A stretch of DNA of 47,339 bases, from NCBI GenBank assembly GCA_026401035.1, contig JAPLNR010000076.1:1-47339 (forward strand). The letters run 5' to 3'. How positions within the stretch are numbered: position 1 is the first letter of the stretch; each line of letters opens with the position of its first letter. This document shows positions 1 to 7,612 of this stretch, in pieces. Made by a program: the position numbers and the translations under genes. The notes under the pieces are model-generated. The model searched no databases, was not told the origin of the DNA, and saw only the letters and a list, made by a program, of their open reading frames with translations. The stretch is from Planctomycetia bacterium (GTDB lineage: Bacteria > Planctomycetota > Planctomycetia > Pirellulales > UBA1268).

Positions 1-51
1 GACTCCCGTGATCTCGGGCTCACGGATCTTCTTGCGACGCTTGCCTGCCAT
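1..51 (-). CDS. partial CDS, basic N-terminus of unknown protein
   Basis: An ATG at 51 on the minus strand opens a frame that runs off the left edge of the window. The visible residues are MAGKRRKKIREPEITGV, strongly basic at the start. A purine-rich GGGAGA lies a few bases upstream, a plausible ribosome binding site. Only 17 codons are visible, so no family can be named. It reads in the same direction as the secreted peptidase gene next to it, whose stop lies 84 bases upstream. Confidence 0.5.
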   Translation of the reverse strand, partial: MAGKRRKKIREPEITGV

Positions 52-118
52 GGCTGTCTCCCTGCCAGTATGACATCTCTGGGATGGTCATCTGGCCATG
101 GCGCAAATCTCGTGCCGA

Positions 119-139
119 ACAGGATTGAGCCTGTCCTAC
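119..139 (-). repeat. family A palindrome, diverged copy
   Basis: On the minus strand this reads GTAGGACAGGCTCAATCCTGT, a diverged form of the dispersed palindrome (core GACAGGCTTCAGCCTGTC). Its TAG is the stop codon of the peptidase gene that ends at 136. Confidence 0.6.
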
Positions 140-1473
140 TTGATCGTGACCGTCAGCCTGCCGGCGTTGTCGGCGAGGTCGCCGGGTGATTCGTTGATCT
201 TGAAGTAGAGTGGGCCGTCGGCACTGGCGGTGCATTCGCCCGCCGCACCTTCGGCGAGGACGACGAACTGCGGGCGTCCGCCGTCCGCCGGCTTTTCCAT
301 CCACTGCGCGGCAAGCAGCCGTCCGAGTGGTCGGCCGCGATACCATGCGAGCGAGATGCCGTCGGGCTCGGATTCCAGCAGACAGGCTGAAGCCTGTCCT
401 ACTGTCACGCGGCCCTCGGCCCGCAGCGAACACCGCTGCCCCGTGGCCAGCCGACAGCCGCTGTTCTGCCAGCCGCGATCGCCTGCCACCGCGATTGTCT
501 GCCGGCCTTGCAGCGGCTCCCCCGGCGACCAGTCGATCGCCGACCGCGCGAAGTCGTAGCCGTAGTCGAGCTCGTCGGTGAAGGCGTCGAAGTCGCGGTC
601 TGCCCGCGCGGCGTCCCAGTGCGGAGCAGACTCGAGCCGCTGCGTGAACGTGGTGTCGAGCGGCCCGCGTTCGCCGGCGGTGAAGACCTTCGCGTGCGCC
701 GGATGTCCGGCGAGAAACGCGACGGCCGCCCAACTGGCGGCATAGGCGCCGAGATCGTGGTGGGCGGCGGGGGGCGTCTGGAAAACATCCGCGAGCGCGG
801 GGGCGGCATGCGCGGCCCGGAGCGCACGGATCTGCTCGATCCGGCCGAGTTGCTCCACGTCGTCGGCCTGCTGCGGAATCGGCGTCGGCACGAACCGCGG
901 CTGGCCGTTGGCGTCGCGGTCGAGTCGATGCGTGGCGAGGTATTCGGCGATGCCCTCCGTGTACCACGGCGGCGTGGCCGACTCGCGGATCGTGAGCGTG
1001 AAGGCGTGCACACCCTCGTGCAGCAGCAGATGCCGCCGGTAGGCCTGGTTCGACTGATCCATCAGCCAAAACCGGCCCCCTGCGCAGAAGCCGTTTTTGA
1101 AATCGGGAATCGGGCCGCCGGTGGGGAGGAGGCCGGCGACACGGAACCGCTCGCGGTCGACCATCAGGCAGCCAAACGCCCGCCACCCGCGGTGCTGCTC
1201 CCGGTCGATGCCGAAGTGCGCGCACCACTCGGCAAAAGCCTCGTCGAAGACCCGGGGCAAGGCGTCGACGCCGTCGCCGGCCCGTGGCGGCCGGTCGGTG
1301 ACGAGCGTGAGATGCTCCCCCTCGAGCACCCGCAGTCCGGCCCGCCGGGCCGTTGCGGCAAGTTGGGTATTGCCCGGCTCGTCCGCGGCCGCCCGGCCCG
1401 GCAGCGCGACAGGAAGCGAGACGGCAAGAACAGCAGCAGAAACAGCGACAAAAAGGAGGGGATGAATTCGCAT
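136..1473 (-). CDS. secreted HExxH-type metallopeptidase-like protein (DUF1570-like)
   Basis: This 445-residue protein starts with a signal peptide (MRIHPLLF..., hydrophobic to about residue 25), so it is probably exported. Residues 152-156 read HEGVH and residues 171-179 read YTEGIAEYL. This is the zinc-binding HExxH plus downstream glutamate layout of gluzincin peptidases, as in planctomycete DUF1570-type proteins. The C-terminal part (about 325-445) looks like a separate beta-rich domain with a YRGRPLGRLL motif. Residues 358-365 (VGQASACL) are encoded by a family A repeat at 381-402, read in frame. The ATG at 1473 was chosen because it begins the signal peptide; longer starts add no conserved sequence. 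The substrate is unknown. Confidence 0.7.
   Translation of the reverse strand: MRIHPLLFVAVSAAVLAVSLPVALPGRAAADEPGNTQLAATARRAGLRVLEGEHLTLVTDRPPRAGDGVDALPRVFDEAFAEWCAHFGIDREQHRGWRAFGCLMVDRERFRVAGLLPTGGPIPDFKNGFCAGGRFWLMDQSNQAYRRHLLLHEGVHAFTLTIRESATPPWYTEGIAEYLATHRLDRDANGQPRFVPTPIPQQADDVEQLGRIEQIRALRAAHAAPALADVFQTPPAAHHDLGAYAASWAAVAFLAGHPAHAKVFTAGERGPLDTTFTQRLESAPHWDAARADRDFDAFTDELDYGYDFARSAIDWSPGEPLQGRQTIAVAGDRGWQNSGCRLATGQRCSLRAEGRVTVGQASACLLESEPDGISLAWYRGRPLGRLLAAQWMEKPADGGRPQFVVLAEGAAGECTASADGPLYFKINESPGDLADNAGRLTVTIK
381..402 (-). repeat. family A palindrome inside a gene
   Basis: A perfect copy of the palindrome lies inside the peptidase coding region, in the orientation that reads GTAGGACAGG on the minus strand. 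It is read in a frame without stops and gives VGQASACL. It is the only copy in the window that lies within a confidently called gene body. Confidence 0.9.
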
Positions 1474-1634
1474 CCGACACAGTTCACCCAGATCACCCAG
1501 ATGCGGCAAGGCGCGGTGGGGCGGGAAATTGTTCCTCACTGGAAAGTCGGCCAAATTCCGATCGAAACCCTACCGGCTGGCACGGTACAACCACCTCGAA
1601 CCGAGCGTGGTGATTCGCCAGGAGGGCGGACAAA

Positions 1635-2912
1635 GTGCGGCATGGATGCCCGCAATCCAGGGGTCGTTTTCTGCGCGGCTGCGCTCTGGCGGCCTGCTGC
1701 GCGATGCTCGTGGTCGGCCGCGGAGCCTCGTCGTCCGCCGCCGATGCGGCTGGAGATACCGTCAGCCCCTGGGCCACCGGCGGCGCGAAGGCCAAGGCCG
1801 GCGATACCGACGGCAAGCCCGGCGGCGTGAAACTGGCGCAGGTGCCGGTCGCGCAGGCCCAGCCGCTGCCGGGCTATGTGATCCAGGGGGGCGCGATCCC
1901 CAAGGATTGGCAGCCGCAGGCCGTGCCCTATCAGGGAGTGGGGCCGGACGGCAAACCGATCACCATGTATTACGCGCCGACGTATACGTTCACGTATCCG
2001 ATCGGCCCGCCGGTGATGATGTCCTCGCCGGTGAACCGCCGGCAGGCCTACGGCCAGCCGGCCGCCGCCGGCGGCTGGAACTATCAGACAAGCGGTGCCG
2101 CGCCGCCGGCCTATGCGCTGCCGCCGCAGCCGACCGTCGCCCGCTACCAGCCGCAGCCCTATCAATATCCGGCCTCTGCGCCGCAACTCTCCGGCACACC
2201 GCTGGCACCCCCAGCGACCGCGCTATCACCGCCGCCCTCGCAGTGGGTGCCGTCGGCCCCCGCCACGGCGCCGCCGTCGATCAACTCGAATGCGGACGGG
2301 CAGATGCTCGCCGCGGCGGCCCCGGCCGCGATGGCGGGCGCCGCCGCGCTGGCCACGCAGCCGAGCAGCCCGCCGCCCCTGACGGCAGCGGTGTCGACGG
2401 CGCCGCCCCTTCAGCCGATGATGCAGCCGGTGAGCGTGTCGCCGCAATCGGCGTCGCTCGCGCCCATCCAGCCGCAGCCGCCGGCCGGCCAGTCGGCCAA
2501 TTCGCATCTCTGGCGGGTGGTGGGCGTGCACGACGGCGACACGATCACCTGCCTCGATGAAAACAACCAGCAGCAGAAGATTCGCATGGCGGAGATGGAC
2601 GCCCCCGAGATCGGCCAGGACTTCGGCAAGGTGTCTCGGGACGCGATGGCGGGCATGGTGTTTGGCAAGACCGTCGAGGTGGTGGACGACGGCAAGGATC
2701 GCTACGGCCGCTGGATCGGCCACGTCTCCGTCAACGGCATGGACGTCAACCGGCAGATGATCGCCACCGGCAACGCCTGGCACTACGCGGCCTATTCCAA
2801 GGACCAGTCGCTCGCCGACCTACAGTCGCAGGCGAAGGCCCAGAAGCTCGGCCTCTGGGCCCAACCCAATCCCACGCCCCCCTGGGATTACCGCAAGACC
2901 GCCGCAAAGTAG
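1635..2912 (+). CDS. secreted SNase-like (thermonuclease) protein with proline-rich linker
   Basis: The 425-residue product has a basic N-terminus and hydrophobic stretch (about 12-30), then a long Pro/Ala/Gln-rich low-complexity linker (about 60-285), then a staphylococcal nuclease fold (about 290-420). Visible SNase motifs are HDGDTI (metal-binding Asp region), IRMAEMDAPE (catalytic Arg and Asp region) and DRYGRWIG (second catalytic Arg). The family hydrolyses DNA or RNA phosphodiesters with calcium; extracellular or periplasmic action is inferred from the signal sequence. The start is a GTG with a GGAGG about 11 bases upstream. The stop is the TAG of a family A repeat. It is divergent from the peptidase gene across about 160 bases. 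Confidence 0.8.
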   Translation: MRHGCPQSRGRFLRGCALAACCAMLVVGRGASSSAADAAGDTVSPWATGGAKAKAGDTDGKPGGVKLAQVPVAQAQPLPGYVIQGGAIPKDWQPQAVPYQGVGPDGKPITMYYAPTYTFTYPIGPPVMMSSPVNRRQAYGQPAAAGGWNYQTSGAAPPAYALPPQPTVARYQPQPYQYPASAPQLSGTPLAPPATALSPPPSQWVPSAPATAPPSINSNADGQMLAAAAPAAMAGAAALATQPSSPPPLTAAVSTAPPLQPMMQPVSVSPQSASLAPIQPQPPAGQSANSHLWRVVGVHDGDTITCLDENNQQQKIRMAEMDAPEIGQDFGKVSRDAMAGMVFGKTVEVVDDGKDRYGRWIGHVSVNGMDVNRQMIATGNAWHYAAYSKDQSLADLQSQAKAQKLGLWAQPNPTPPWDYRKTAAK

Positions 2913-2930
2913 GACAGGCTTCAGCCTGTC
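2909..2930 (+). repeat. family A palindrome at a stop codon
   Basis: Perfect forward copy. The TAG at 2910-2912 is the stop codon of the SNase-like gene, and the hairpin core follows directly. Confidence 0.9.
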
Positions 2931-2998
2931 ATGGCCCTGTCACGGCCTGCGCTGACGTGCCGCATTGGACGCTGGCGGTGCGTTGGGCGAGATGCTGC

Positions 2999-3481
2999 CT
3001 ACGCTTTGCCGCGACGGGAGACCGATTTCTTGCCGGCCTTCTTGGCTGAAGTCTTCGCGGGAGCCTTCTTCACCGCAGTTGCCTTGGCGATAGCCGCCTT
3101 GGCTGCCGGCTTTGCCTTTGCGACCGCAGATTCGACGGCGGTCTTCAATTCGCCGAGCCGCTTTTCAAACCGCAGCACCGCGGCCGCGAGGAGGTCGTGC
3201 TTGTCCTGCGTGCGGGCATTGACGGAGGCGACTGCGCTGCGGCCGGCCTTCTTCGCCGCTCGCGTCTGGCTCTCGTAGAGATCCCGCCACTTGTCGCGGA
3301 GGATGCGGGTATGCTTCGCGGCCGCCTGCACCTGCGCGTGCGTGGCCTTCGAGAGGGCGGCTCCGAAACTTGAATCGAACACCTTCTTCTCCGCGGCCGT
3401 CAGCAACTCCTTTGCGCGGCCGAGGACATCGGCGGGGAGCACGTCGAACGACGGATAGGAAGACTTCGTTTTCTTGGCCAT
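2999..3481 (-). CDS. hypothetical protein with lysine/alanine-rich histone H1-like tail
   Basis: This 160-residue protein has an N-terminal part (1-105) without a recognised domain that is mostly predicted helix. From about 112 to the end it becomes a lysine/alanine/proline-rich tail (AVAKAKPAAKAAIAKA, then KKAPAKTSAKKAGKK) like those of bacterial histone H1-like proteins. Such tails usually bind DNA or other polyanions, so nucleoid association is possible but is inference. The ATG at 3481 lies 46 bases downstream of tRNA-Gly on the same strand. Similar tails occur on the peroxiredoxin at 24564 and the M20 peptidase at 32748. Confidence 0.75.
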   Translation of the reverse strand: MAKKTKSSYPSFDVLPADVLGRAKELLTAAEKKVFDSSFGAALSKATHAQVQAAAKHTRILRDKWRDLYESQTRAAKKAGRSAVASVNARTQDKHDLLAAAVLRFEKRLGELKTAVESAVAKAKPAAKAAIAKATAVKKAPAKTSAKKAGKKSVSRRGKA

Positions 3482-3527
3482 GGAGTTGGTTCAGACCTCT
3501 TCGAGGAAACCGCCAGGGAAAAATCAG

Positions 3528-3600
3528 AGCGGGCGAAGGGACTCGAACCCTCGACATCCAGCTTGGGAAGCTAGCGCTCTACCAACTGAGCTACGCCCGC
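3528..3600 (-). tRNA. tRNA-Gly (anticodon CCC)
   Basis: A 73-nt cloverleaf: acceptor arms GCGGGCG and CGCCCGC pair fully, D arm GCTC/GAGC, anticodon stem CTAGC/GCTGG with loop TTCCCAA (anticodon CCC), and T arm GAGGG TTCGAGT CCCTT. The discriminator base is T and CCA is not encoded. Confidence 0.97.
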
Positions 3601-3764
3601 AGCGGCACGAAGTCTAGCAAATTTCCGTACTGTACGCCTCTGGCCCAATGGCTCGGCGGGCCGGAGACTGGCCCACGTGAACCGGGGCGGGCCGGTGACG
3701 GTAGTATGATTGCAGCCGTTTCCGCCGTGGGCGGTTTGGCGGAATCGTACCGGAGCACTTGTTC

Positions 3765-5399
3765 ATGACCCGTCCCCAGGATCAGCCTGCAGCCGCCCCC
3801 GCGGCACCGAAGCATTTTCTCTCGTCACTCGCCACGACCACGCTCTGGACCGGGCTCTGGGCCGGACTGGCGGCGATCCTGCTCGGAATGGGCTTCGTGC
3901 CCTGGCTCCTATCCGACACGGCGCGGCTGTCGCGGCTGATCGCCAGGGCCGTGCCCGGGCTTCAGGCCGACGTGGCGATCGGCCGGGCGCAGGTCGGTTG
4001 GATCGGCCCGATCGTGATCGAGGACGTGCGGGTGGTGCCGCGAAACGGCGGGCGGCCGCCGGCGACGATCAAGCGGATCGAGGGAAACCACGGACTCCTC
4101 GGCATGCTGCTCTCGCTGGGCGATCTCGGCCGCTTTCGCGTCGAGGGCTTCCAGGCTGACATTCTCTTCGAAGCCAATCGCGACTCGAATCTCACCGGCC
4201 TCTTCATTCCCCCGCCGCCGGCTGCCGGGCAGAGCGGCCCGGCGCCGGCCAGACGCAGCCCCGTGCGGGTGCGGTTCGAGGTGGACGGAGCGGTTGCCCG
4301 GATTGAGGGGCCATGGTCCCCCGACGCCTGGATGAGCGATCCGACCGACATCAAGGTGGCGCTTCTGCCCTCGGCCGACGGCAATTTCAGCGAGTGGACG
4401 GTCGACGGCGTGCAACTGCTCGATGAGGCAAAACTCGAGGCCAACGTGGCGCAGGGCGTGCTCGCCTACATCGCGCCGGTGATGGCCGACGCCGCGCGGC
4501 CGAGCGGCCGCTTCTCGCTCAAGCTCGACGGCGCGACGTTTCCCGTCGGGGCACCGGATGCGGCGCGGCTTTCGGGATCCCTCGTGATGCACGAGGTGAA
4601 CCTCGGCCCGGGCCCCATGGTGAAGAACATGCTCGACTCCCTGCCGGGCCGTTTGCAGCCCCCCGACTCGGTGCGGATCACCGACAATGCGAACGTGGAA
4701 TTCCATCTCGCCAATCGGCGGATCTGGCACAAGGGGCTCGAGTTTGGCGTGCCGCTGGCGAAGCCGGCGCAGCGGCTCGACATCAATTCCAGCGGCTCGG
4801 TGGGGCTCGACGACAAATCGCTCGATCTCAAGTTTGCCCTGCCGCTGCCGGCCGACCTGCCGACAGACCGGCCGCTCCTGGCCGCGCTTGCCGGCAAGTC
4901 GATCTCGATCGGCATCGGCGGCGTGCTCGGCGAGCCGCGGGTGAATTTCGACGGTTCGATTCGGGCGACGGCCGGCGAGGTGGCGGTCGATCTGCTCGAC
5001 CGGCTGCGATCCCCGAGACAACCGCAGCCGCCGAAGCCCACGCCGGCACCAACACCACAGTGGATTCCACCGCAGGCCAATGGCCCCGCCGCCGCAGGAG
5101 CAACGGAGCCAGAAGCGGCGCCGGCCACGCAGCCGCCCGGCAGCACCGCCGAGAAACTCAACCAGAGCAAGCTGAAGCTGCCGTCCGAGATCGGCAAGGA
5201 TCCCTCGGCCGCCGCGATCATCGATCTCGTCGGGGGCGTGCTCGAAGAGGTGGCAAAGCGACGGGCAGAGCGGGCCGCGGCCGCAGCCGAGAATCCGAAT
5301 GCCGCACCGCCTGCGCCGCGACGCGGCCGCCTGCTGAGACGGATCGCACCACCACCATCGCCGCCGGCCCCGGCCCCGGCCGCGCCAGCCACCCCCTAA
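3765..5399 (+). CDS. AsmA-like membrane-anchored hypothetical protein
   Basis: The 544-residue product has one strong membrane segment near the N-terminus (about 27-48) and then a long region of alternating beta-type sequence, the look of AsmA/TamB-like or DUF748-like envelope proteins. From about 425 it becomes Pro/Ala-rich. I see no catalytic motif. AsmA-like proteins span the periplasm and are linked to lipid transport, so an envelope role is plausible but is not shown by a specific motif. The ATG at 3765 has GGAG nine bases upstream and is preferred to the in-frame TTG six bases earlier. A family B repeat follows the gene. Confidence 0.55.
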   Translation: MTRPQDQPAAAPAAPKHFLSSLATTTLWTGLWAGLAAILLGMGFVPWLLSDTARLSRLIARAVPGLQADVAIGRAQVGWIGPIVIEDVRVVPRNGGRPPATIKRIEGNHGLLGMLLSLGDLGRFRVEGFQADILFEANRDSNLTGLFIPPPPAAGQSGPAPARRSPVRVRFEVDGAVARIEGPWSPDAWMSDPTDIKVALLPSADGNFSEWTVDGVQLLDEAKLEANVAQGVLAYIAPVMADAARPSGRFSLKLDGATFPVGAPDAARLSGSLVMHEVNLGPGPMVKNMLDSLPGRLQPPDSVRITDNANVEFHLANRRIWHKGLEFGVPLAKPAQRLDINSSGSVGLDDKSLDLKFALPLPADLPTDRPLLAALAGKSISIGIGGVLGEPRVNFDGSIRATAGEVAVDLLDRLRSPRQPQPPKPTPAPTPQWIPPQANGPAAAGATEPEAAPATQPPGSTAEKLNQSKLKLPSEIGKDPSAAAIIDLVGGVLEEVAKRRAERAAAAAENPNAAPPAPRRGRLLRRIAPPPSPPAPAPAAPATP

Positions 5400-5470
5400 G
5401 GCTGTTCCAATCCTGTTCGGAACGGCGTGTGCGATGTTGTCTGCCCGCTTGCCCCCGCTCGGTGCGTTGG

Positions 5471-5618
5471 GCAAACAACACGCATTGGTCGCCGAGGCGG
5501 CAGAAGTCTTGTCGCGTGGATTTTTCGCACCGCGGCCATGCGGCAGCACTGACCTCGACCCAGCGAAAACTCCAATGCTCCGCGAGCTTCCGCCGACCCC
5601 GGCTCCTCAGCATCGGGA
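5471..5618 (+). repeat. family B structured repeat, copy B1
   Basis: A roughly 140-nt element shared with 6500-6640 (reverse), 34521-34668 and 37671-37800. Conserved blocks are GCATTGGTCGCCG, GGCAGAAGTCT, TCGCGTGGATTTTTCGC, GCGAAAACTCCAATGCTC and GGCTCCTCAGCATCGG. An outer stem (CGGCAGAAG with CTTCCGCCG, one mismatch) encloses an inner stem (GGATTTTTCGC with GCGAAAACTCC, one mismatch). It lies 3' of the AsmA-like gene. The rest of 5400-5780 holds only this element and the terminator at 5674. Confidence 0.85.
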
Positions 5619-5673
5619 GCCGTAGAAGATCGTTTGCAGACCGCTTGGTGTGAAGGGTGCATCGGGAGAAGCA

Positions 5674-5708
5674 ATAAAAAAACCGGGCCTCCCTTGCGGG
5701 AGGCCCGG
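5674..5708 (-). terminator. rho-independent terminator of the Cys/His-rich gene
   Basis: A 11-bp GC-rich stem (CCGGGCCTCCC with GGGAGGCCCGG, loop TTGC on the plus strand) is followed on the minus strand by a run of seven T. It lies 72 bases beyond the stop of the Cys/His-rich gene. Confidence 0.9.
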
Positions 5709-5780
5709 TCTGATTTGAAATCGCTCGCCGACCGTATGCCTCAGGGCAGGCAAACCTTCAGGTCGGAGATGCGATCAGGC

Positions 5781-6167
5781 TCAGGTGCCCGAAGCGGCCG
5801 GGGCGGCCGGGGCAGCGGGAGCAGCCTCGGTCGGAACGCCTTCCGAGATCACGCCAGCGCCGGAGCAGCCGCCACCGACACAGCCGCCTTCGACGGCACC
5901 TTCACAACCGCCGCACTCGCCGCAGCCCGACTCACAGGCCGGAGTCTCTTCGCAGCAAGCCGGAGCAGCTTCTTCGCCGTGGCAACGCTTGTGCTTGGCG
6001 TGCATGCGGGCGAGGAGACCACCGTGGCAACGGTCATGGTGACGACCATGGCAACGATGGCGGCCGTGGCAGCCGTGGCCGGCAACGGCACCCGAGTCAC
6101 CGCCGACGAGGGCGATGGCGACGAGAGCAAAGAACATCGCAACTGCAAATCCGAGAAAACGCTTCAT
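5781..6167 (-). CDS. small secreted Cys/His-rich protein
   Basis: This 128-residue protein begins MKRFLGFAVAMFFAL, a clear signal peptide or membrane anchor. The mature part starts with a His/Cys-rich block (repeats of CHGRH type), then a Cys-rich block with CxxC-like pairs (CGECGGC), and ends in an Ala/Pro-rich tail. The density of Cys and His suggests metal binding outside the cytoplasm, but I recognise no family. The ATG at 6167 has GGAG about nine bases upstream; longer in-frame starts were rejected for lack of a binding site. A strong terminator lies just downstream, so it is probably transcribed alone. Confidence 0.75.
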   Translation of the reverse strand: MKRFLGFAVAMFFALVAIALVGGDSGAVAGHGCHGRHRCHGRHHDRCHGGLLARMHAKHKRCHGEEAAPACCEETPACESGCGECGGCEGAVEGGCVGGGCSGAGVISEGVPTEAAPAAPAAPAASGT

Positions 6168-6746
6168 AAAAAATCTCCAGGAAAGGAAAACCGAACGCAT
6201 CACGCGTTCCTGAAGCCGTCACGAAACAAACCCGATCCGGGACGGCTACCGGACCGCAGCAAACGAGTGGACAACCTGAAAAACCCGGGCACGATCCACT
6301 TCAGGCAACCAGCGGCACTCCCCTGTAAGCGCTGCGGGTTGGCGAAGAAATCCCACCTGGGCAATCTGGGCAATAAGGCTATCCTGCGGCCCGCCAGTGT
6401 CAAGAACTGGCGAAAAAACCGGGTTTTTTGCCACAAAGGAGGGGCGTGCCGGCGCCCGGCAGGCTCCCCCTGGCCCGGGGGCTCGTCTTGGGAAGCGGGC
6501 ACCGATGCTGAGGAGCTGGGATCGGCGGAAGCTCGCGGAGCATTTGGAATTTTCGCTCGGCTGAGGTCAGCATCGCCGCACGACGCCGTTGCGAAAAATC
6601 CACGCGACGCGACTTCTGCCGTCCCGGCGACCAATGCGGCATGTCAGCACATGCCGAGGCTTAGGCCAAACGCAGGCTAAGACAAGGCACGCAAGGCTAA
6701 GACGAGGCGGGGGATACAGGCGGGGGATGACAGGCTGAAGCCTGTC
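6168..6746. other. intergenic region with repeats
   Basis: No credible gene lies in these 579 bases. It holds family B copy B2 (6500-6640), a family A copy (6729-6750) and an A/T hairpin at 6409-6432 (AAAAAA and TTTTTT arms inside GGC/GCC). The part next to 6168 should contain the promoter of the Cys/His-rich gene, but I cannot pick a convincing -10/-35. Confidence 0.5.
6500..6640 (-). repeat. family B structured repeat, copy B2
   Basis: Reverse-oriented copy. Read on the minus strand it has the same blocks as B1, including GCATTGGTCGCCGG, TCGCGTGGATTTTTCGC and CTCCTCAGCATCGG. The outer stem pairs GGGACGGCAGAAG with CTTCCGCCGATCCC (one mismatch and one bulge), so its outer pairs differ from B1 while pairing is kept. 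Confidence 0.85.
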
Positions 6747-6750
6747 CTAC
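6729..6750 (-). repeat. family A palindrome at a stop codon
   Basis: Perfect reverse copy; it supplies the TAG stop (6747-6749) of the lipoprotein gene. Confidence 0.9.
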
Positions 6751-7385
6751 TTTGGCGCGGGCGTGGTGCCGCGTGCCGTGCGGTTTTCGGCTGTTGCCTT
6801 GGCCGCCGCCTGCTGGGCCCGCTTCTGAAGTTCTGTCGCCACCAGTTCCTGCTTCGAGAGCATGTCTTCCGGGTCTTCGAAATTCAGCAGCAGAGGTGGC
6901 ATGTCGTCGAAAATCTTCATGGCCATGCCGACCACCCGCCAGCCCTCTGGATCGAGTCGAACAACCCAGACGACGTTGTCGGTGCTGGTGAAGCCATCGG
7001 CATCGGTGTCGGTCCAGCTGGTGCCGACGTGCACGAGATCGCCTTCGTCACCGACCATTTCGCAGTCGCGGACGGAGTAGGTGGCCGTGGGATTCACCGG
7101 CGGGGCAACGGAAAGCCCGAGCTCCTGGGTTTTGGCGCGGGCCATTTTTGTCAGCATGCCGCTGGCAGCGGCATCGTCGCCACGCTTGATCGCGTCGAGG
7201 AACGTCACGACGGCCGCCTTGGCGGGTTCTGCGGCGGCGGACGAACCCGAGCCTCCGACCGAGCATCCGGGAAGCCCCGCCAGCGTCAGCAGGCTGAACC
7301 CCGCCATCAGGCAGGCCGCCCACAGCGTCCACACGCGGGCGGAGAGGGGGACGTTCAAGGGGCGGTCAGTTTTCGCTCTGTTCAT
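6747..7385 (-). CDS. hypothetical lipoprotein
   Basis: This 212-residue protein has a long N-terminus, a hydrophobic signal segment (about 20-40) and a lipobox LAGLPGC at about residue 41, so it is predicted to be a lipid-anchored protein. The mature domain contains AVVTFLDAIKRGDD followed by a mixed alpha/beta region, similar in style to DUF4878/NTF2-like lipoproteins, but the match is weak. The C-terminal 40 residues are Ala/Lys-rich and helical. The stop is the TAG of a family A repeat. No operon partner is evident. Confidence 0.65.
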   Translation of the reverse strand: MNRAKTDRPLNVPLSARVWTLWAACLMAGFSLLTLAGLPGCSVGGSGSSAAAEPAKAAVVTFLDAIKRGDDAAASGMLTKMARAKTQELGLSVAPPVNPTATYSVRDCEMVGDEGDLVHVGTSWTDTDADGFTSTDNVVWVVRLDPEGWRVVGMAMKIFDDMPPLLLNFEDPEDMLSKQELVATELQKRAQQAAAKATAENRTARGTTPAPK

Positions 7386-7612
7386 CGCTCAGGACTCCAT
7401 TCCAATGGGAACCGGTGTTTTGCTCTTCGGCCCGCCGTTCGAATGGGGCCGTGAGGGCGGGAAGGTGACGGGCCAGACGGTGCCGGTCAAGGGGGAAAAA
7501 CGAACGGAAAAGCTCGGGAAAATGCCCGGCTTTGCTATGATCAGTGGGGTCCGCCCCGCTCGCGACGCGAATGCGAGACGTGCCCACAAGACATGCCCAA
7601 AAGGATCACCCC

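Noticed and set aside
1485..1502. Tandem CACCCAGAT repeat between divergent genes
   Set aside because: Only two 9-bp units; too short to support an operator claim.
508..1830. Long plus-strand open frame opposite the peptidase gene
   Set aside because: Arg/Pro/Gly-rich translation typical of antisense frames in GC-rich DNA; it overlaps both the peptidase and the nuclease genes and has no domain.
3165..3557. Minus-strand frame starting MSRVRVPSPAL
   Set aside because: This N-terminus is the translation of the tRNA-Gly T arm, a common artefact.
5434..5653. Small open frames within family B copy B1
   Set aside because: The frames follow the repeat, differ between copies, and have no ribosome binding sites.
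6409..6432. A/T hairpin as a terminator
   Set aside because: It lies far from any gene end and has a weak AT stem; left as a note only.
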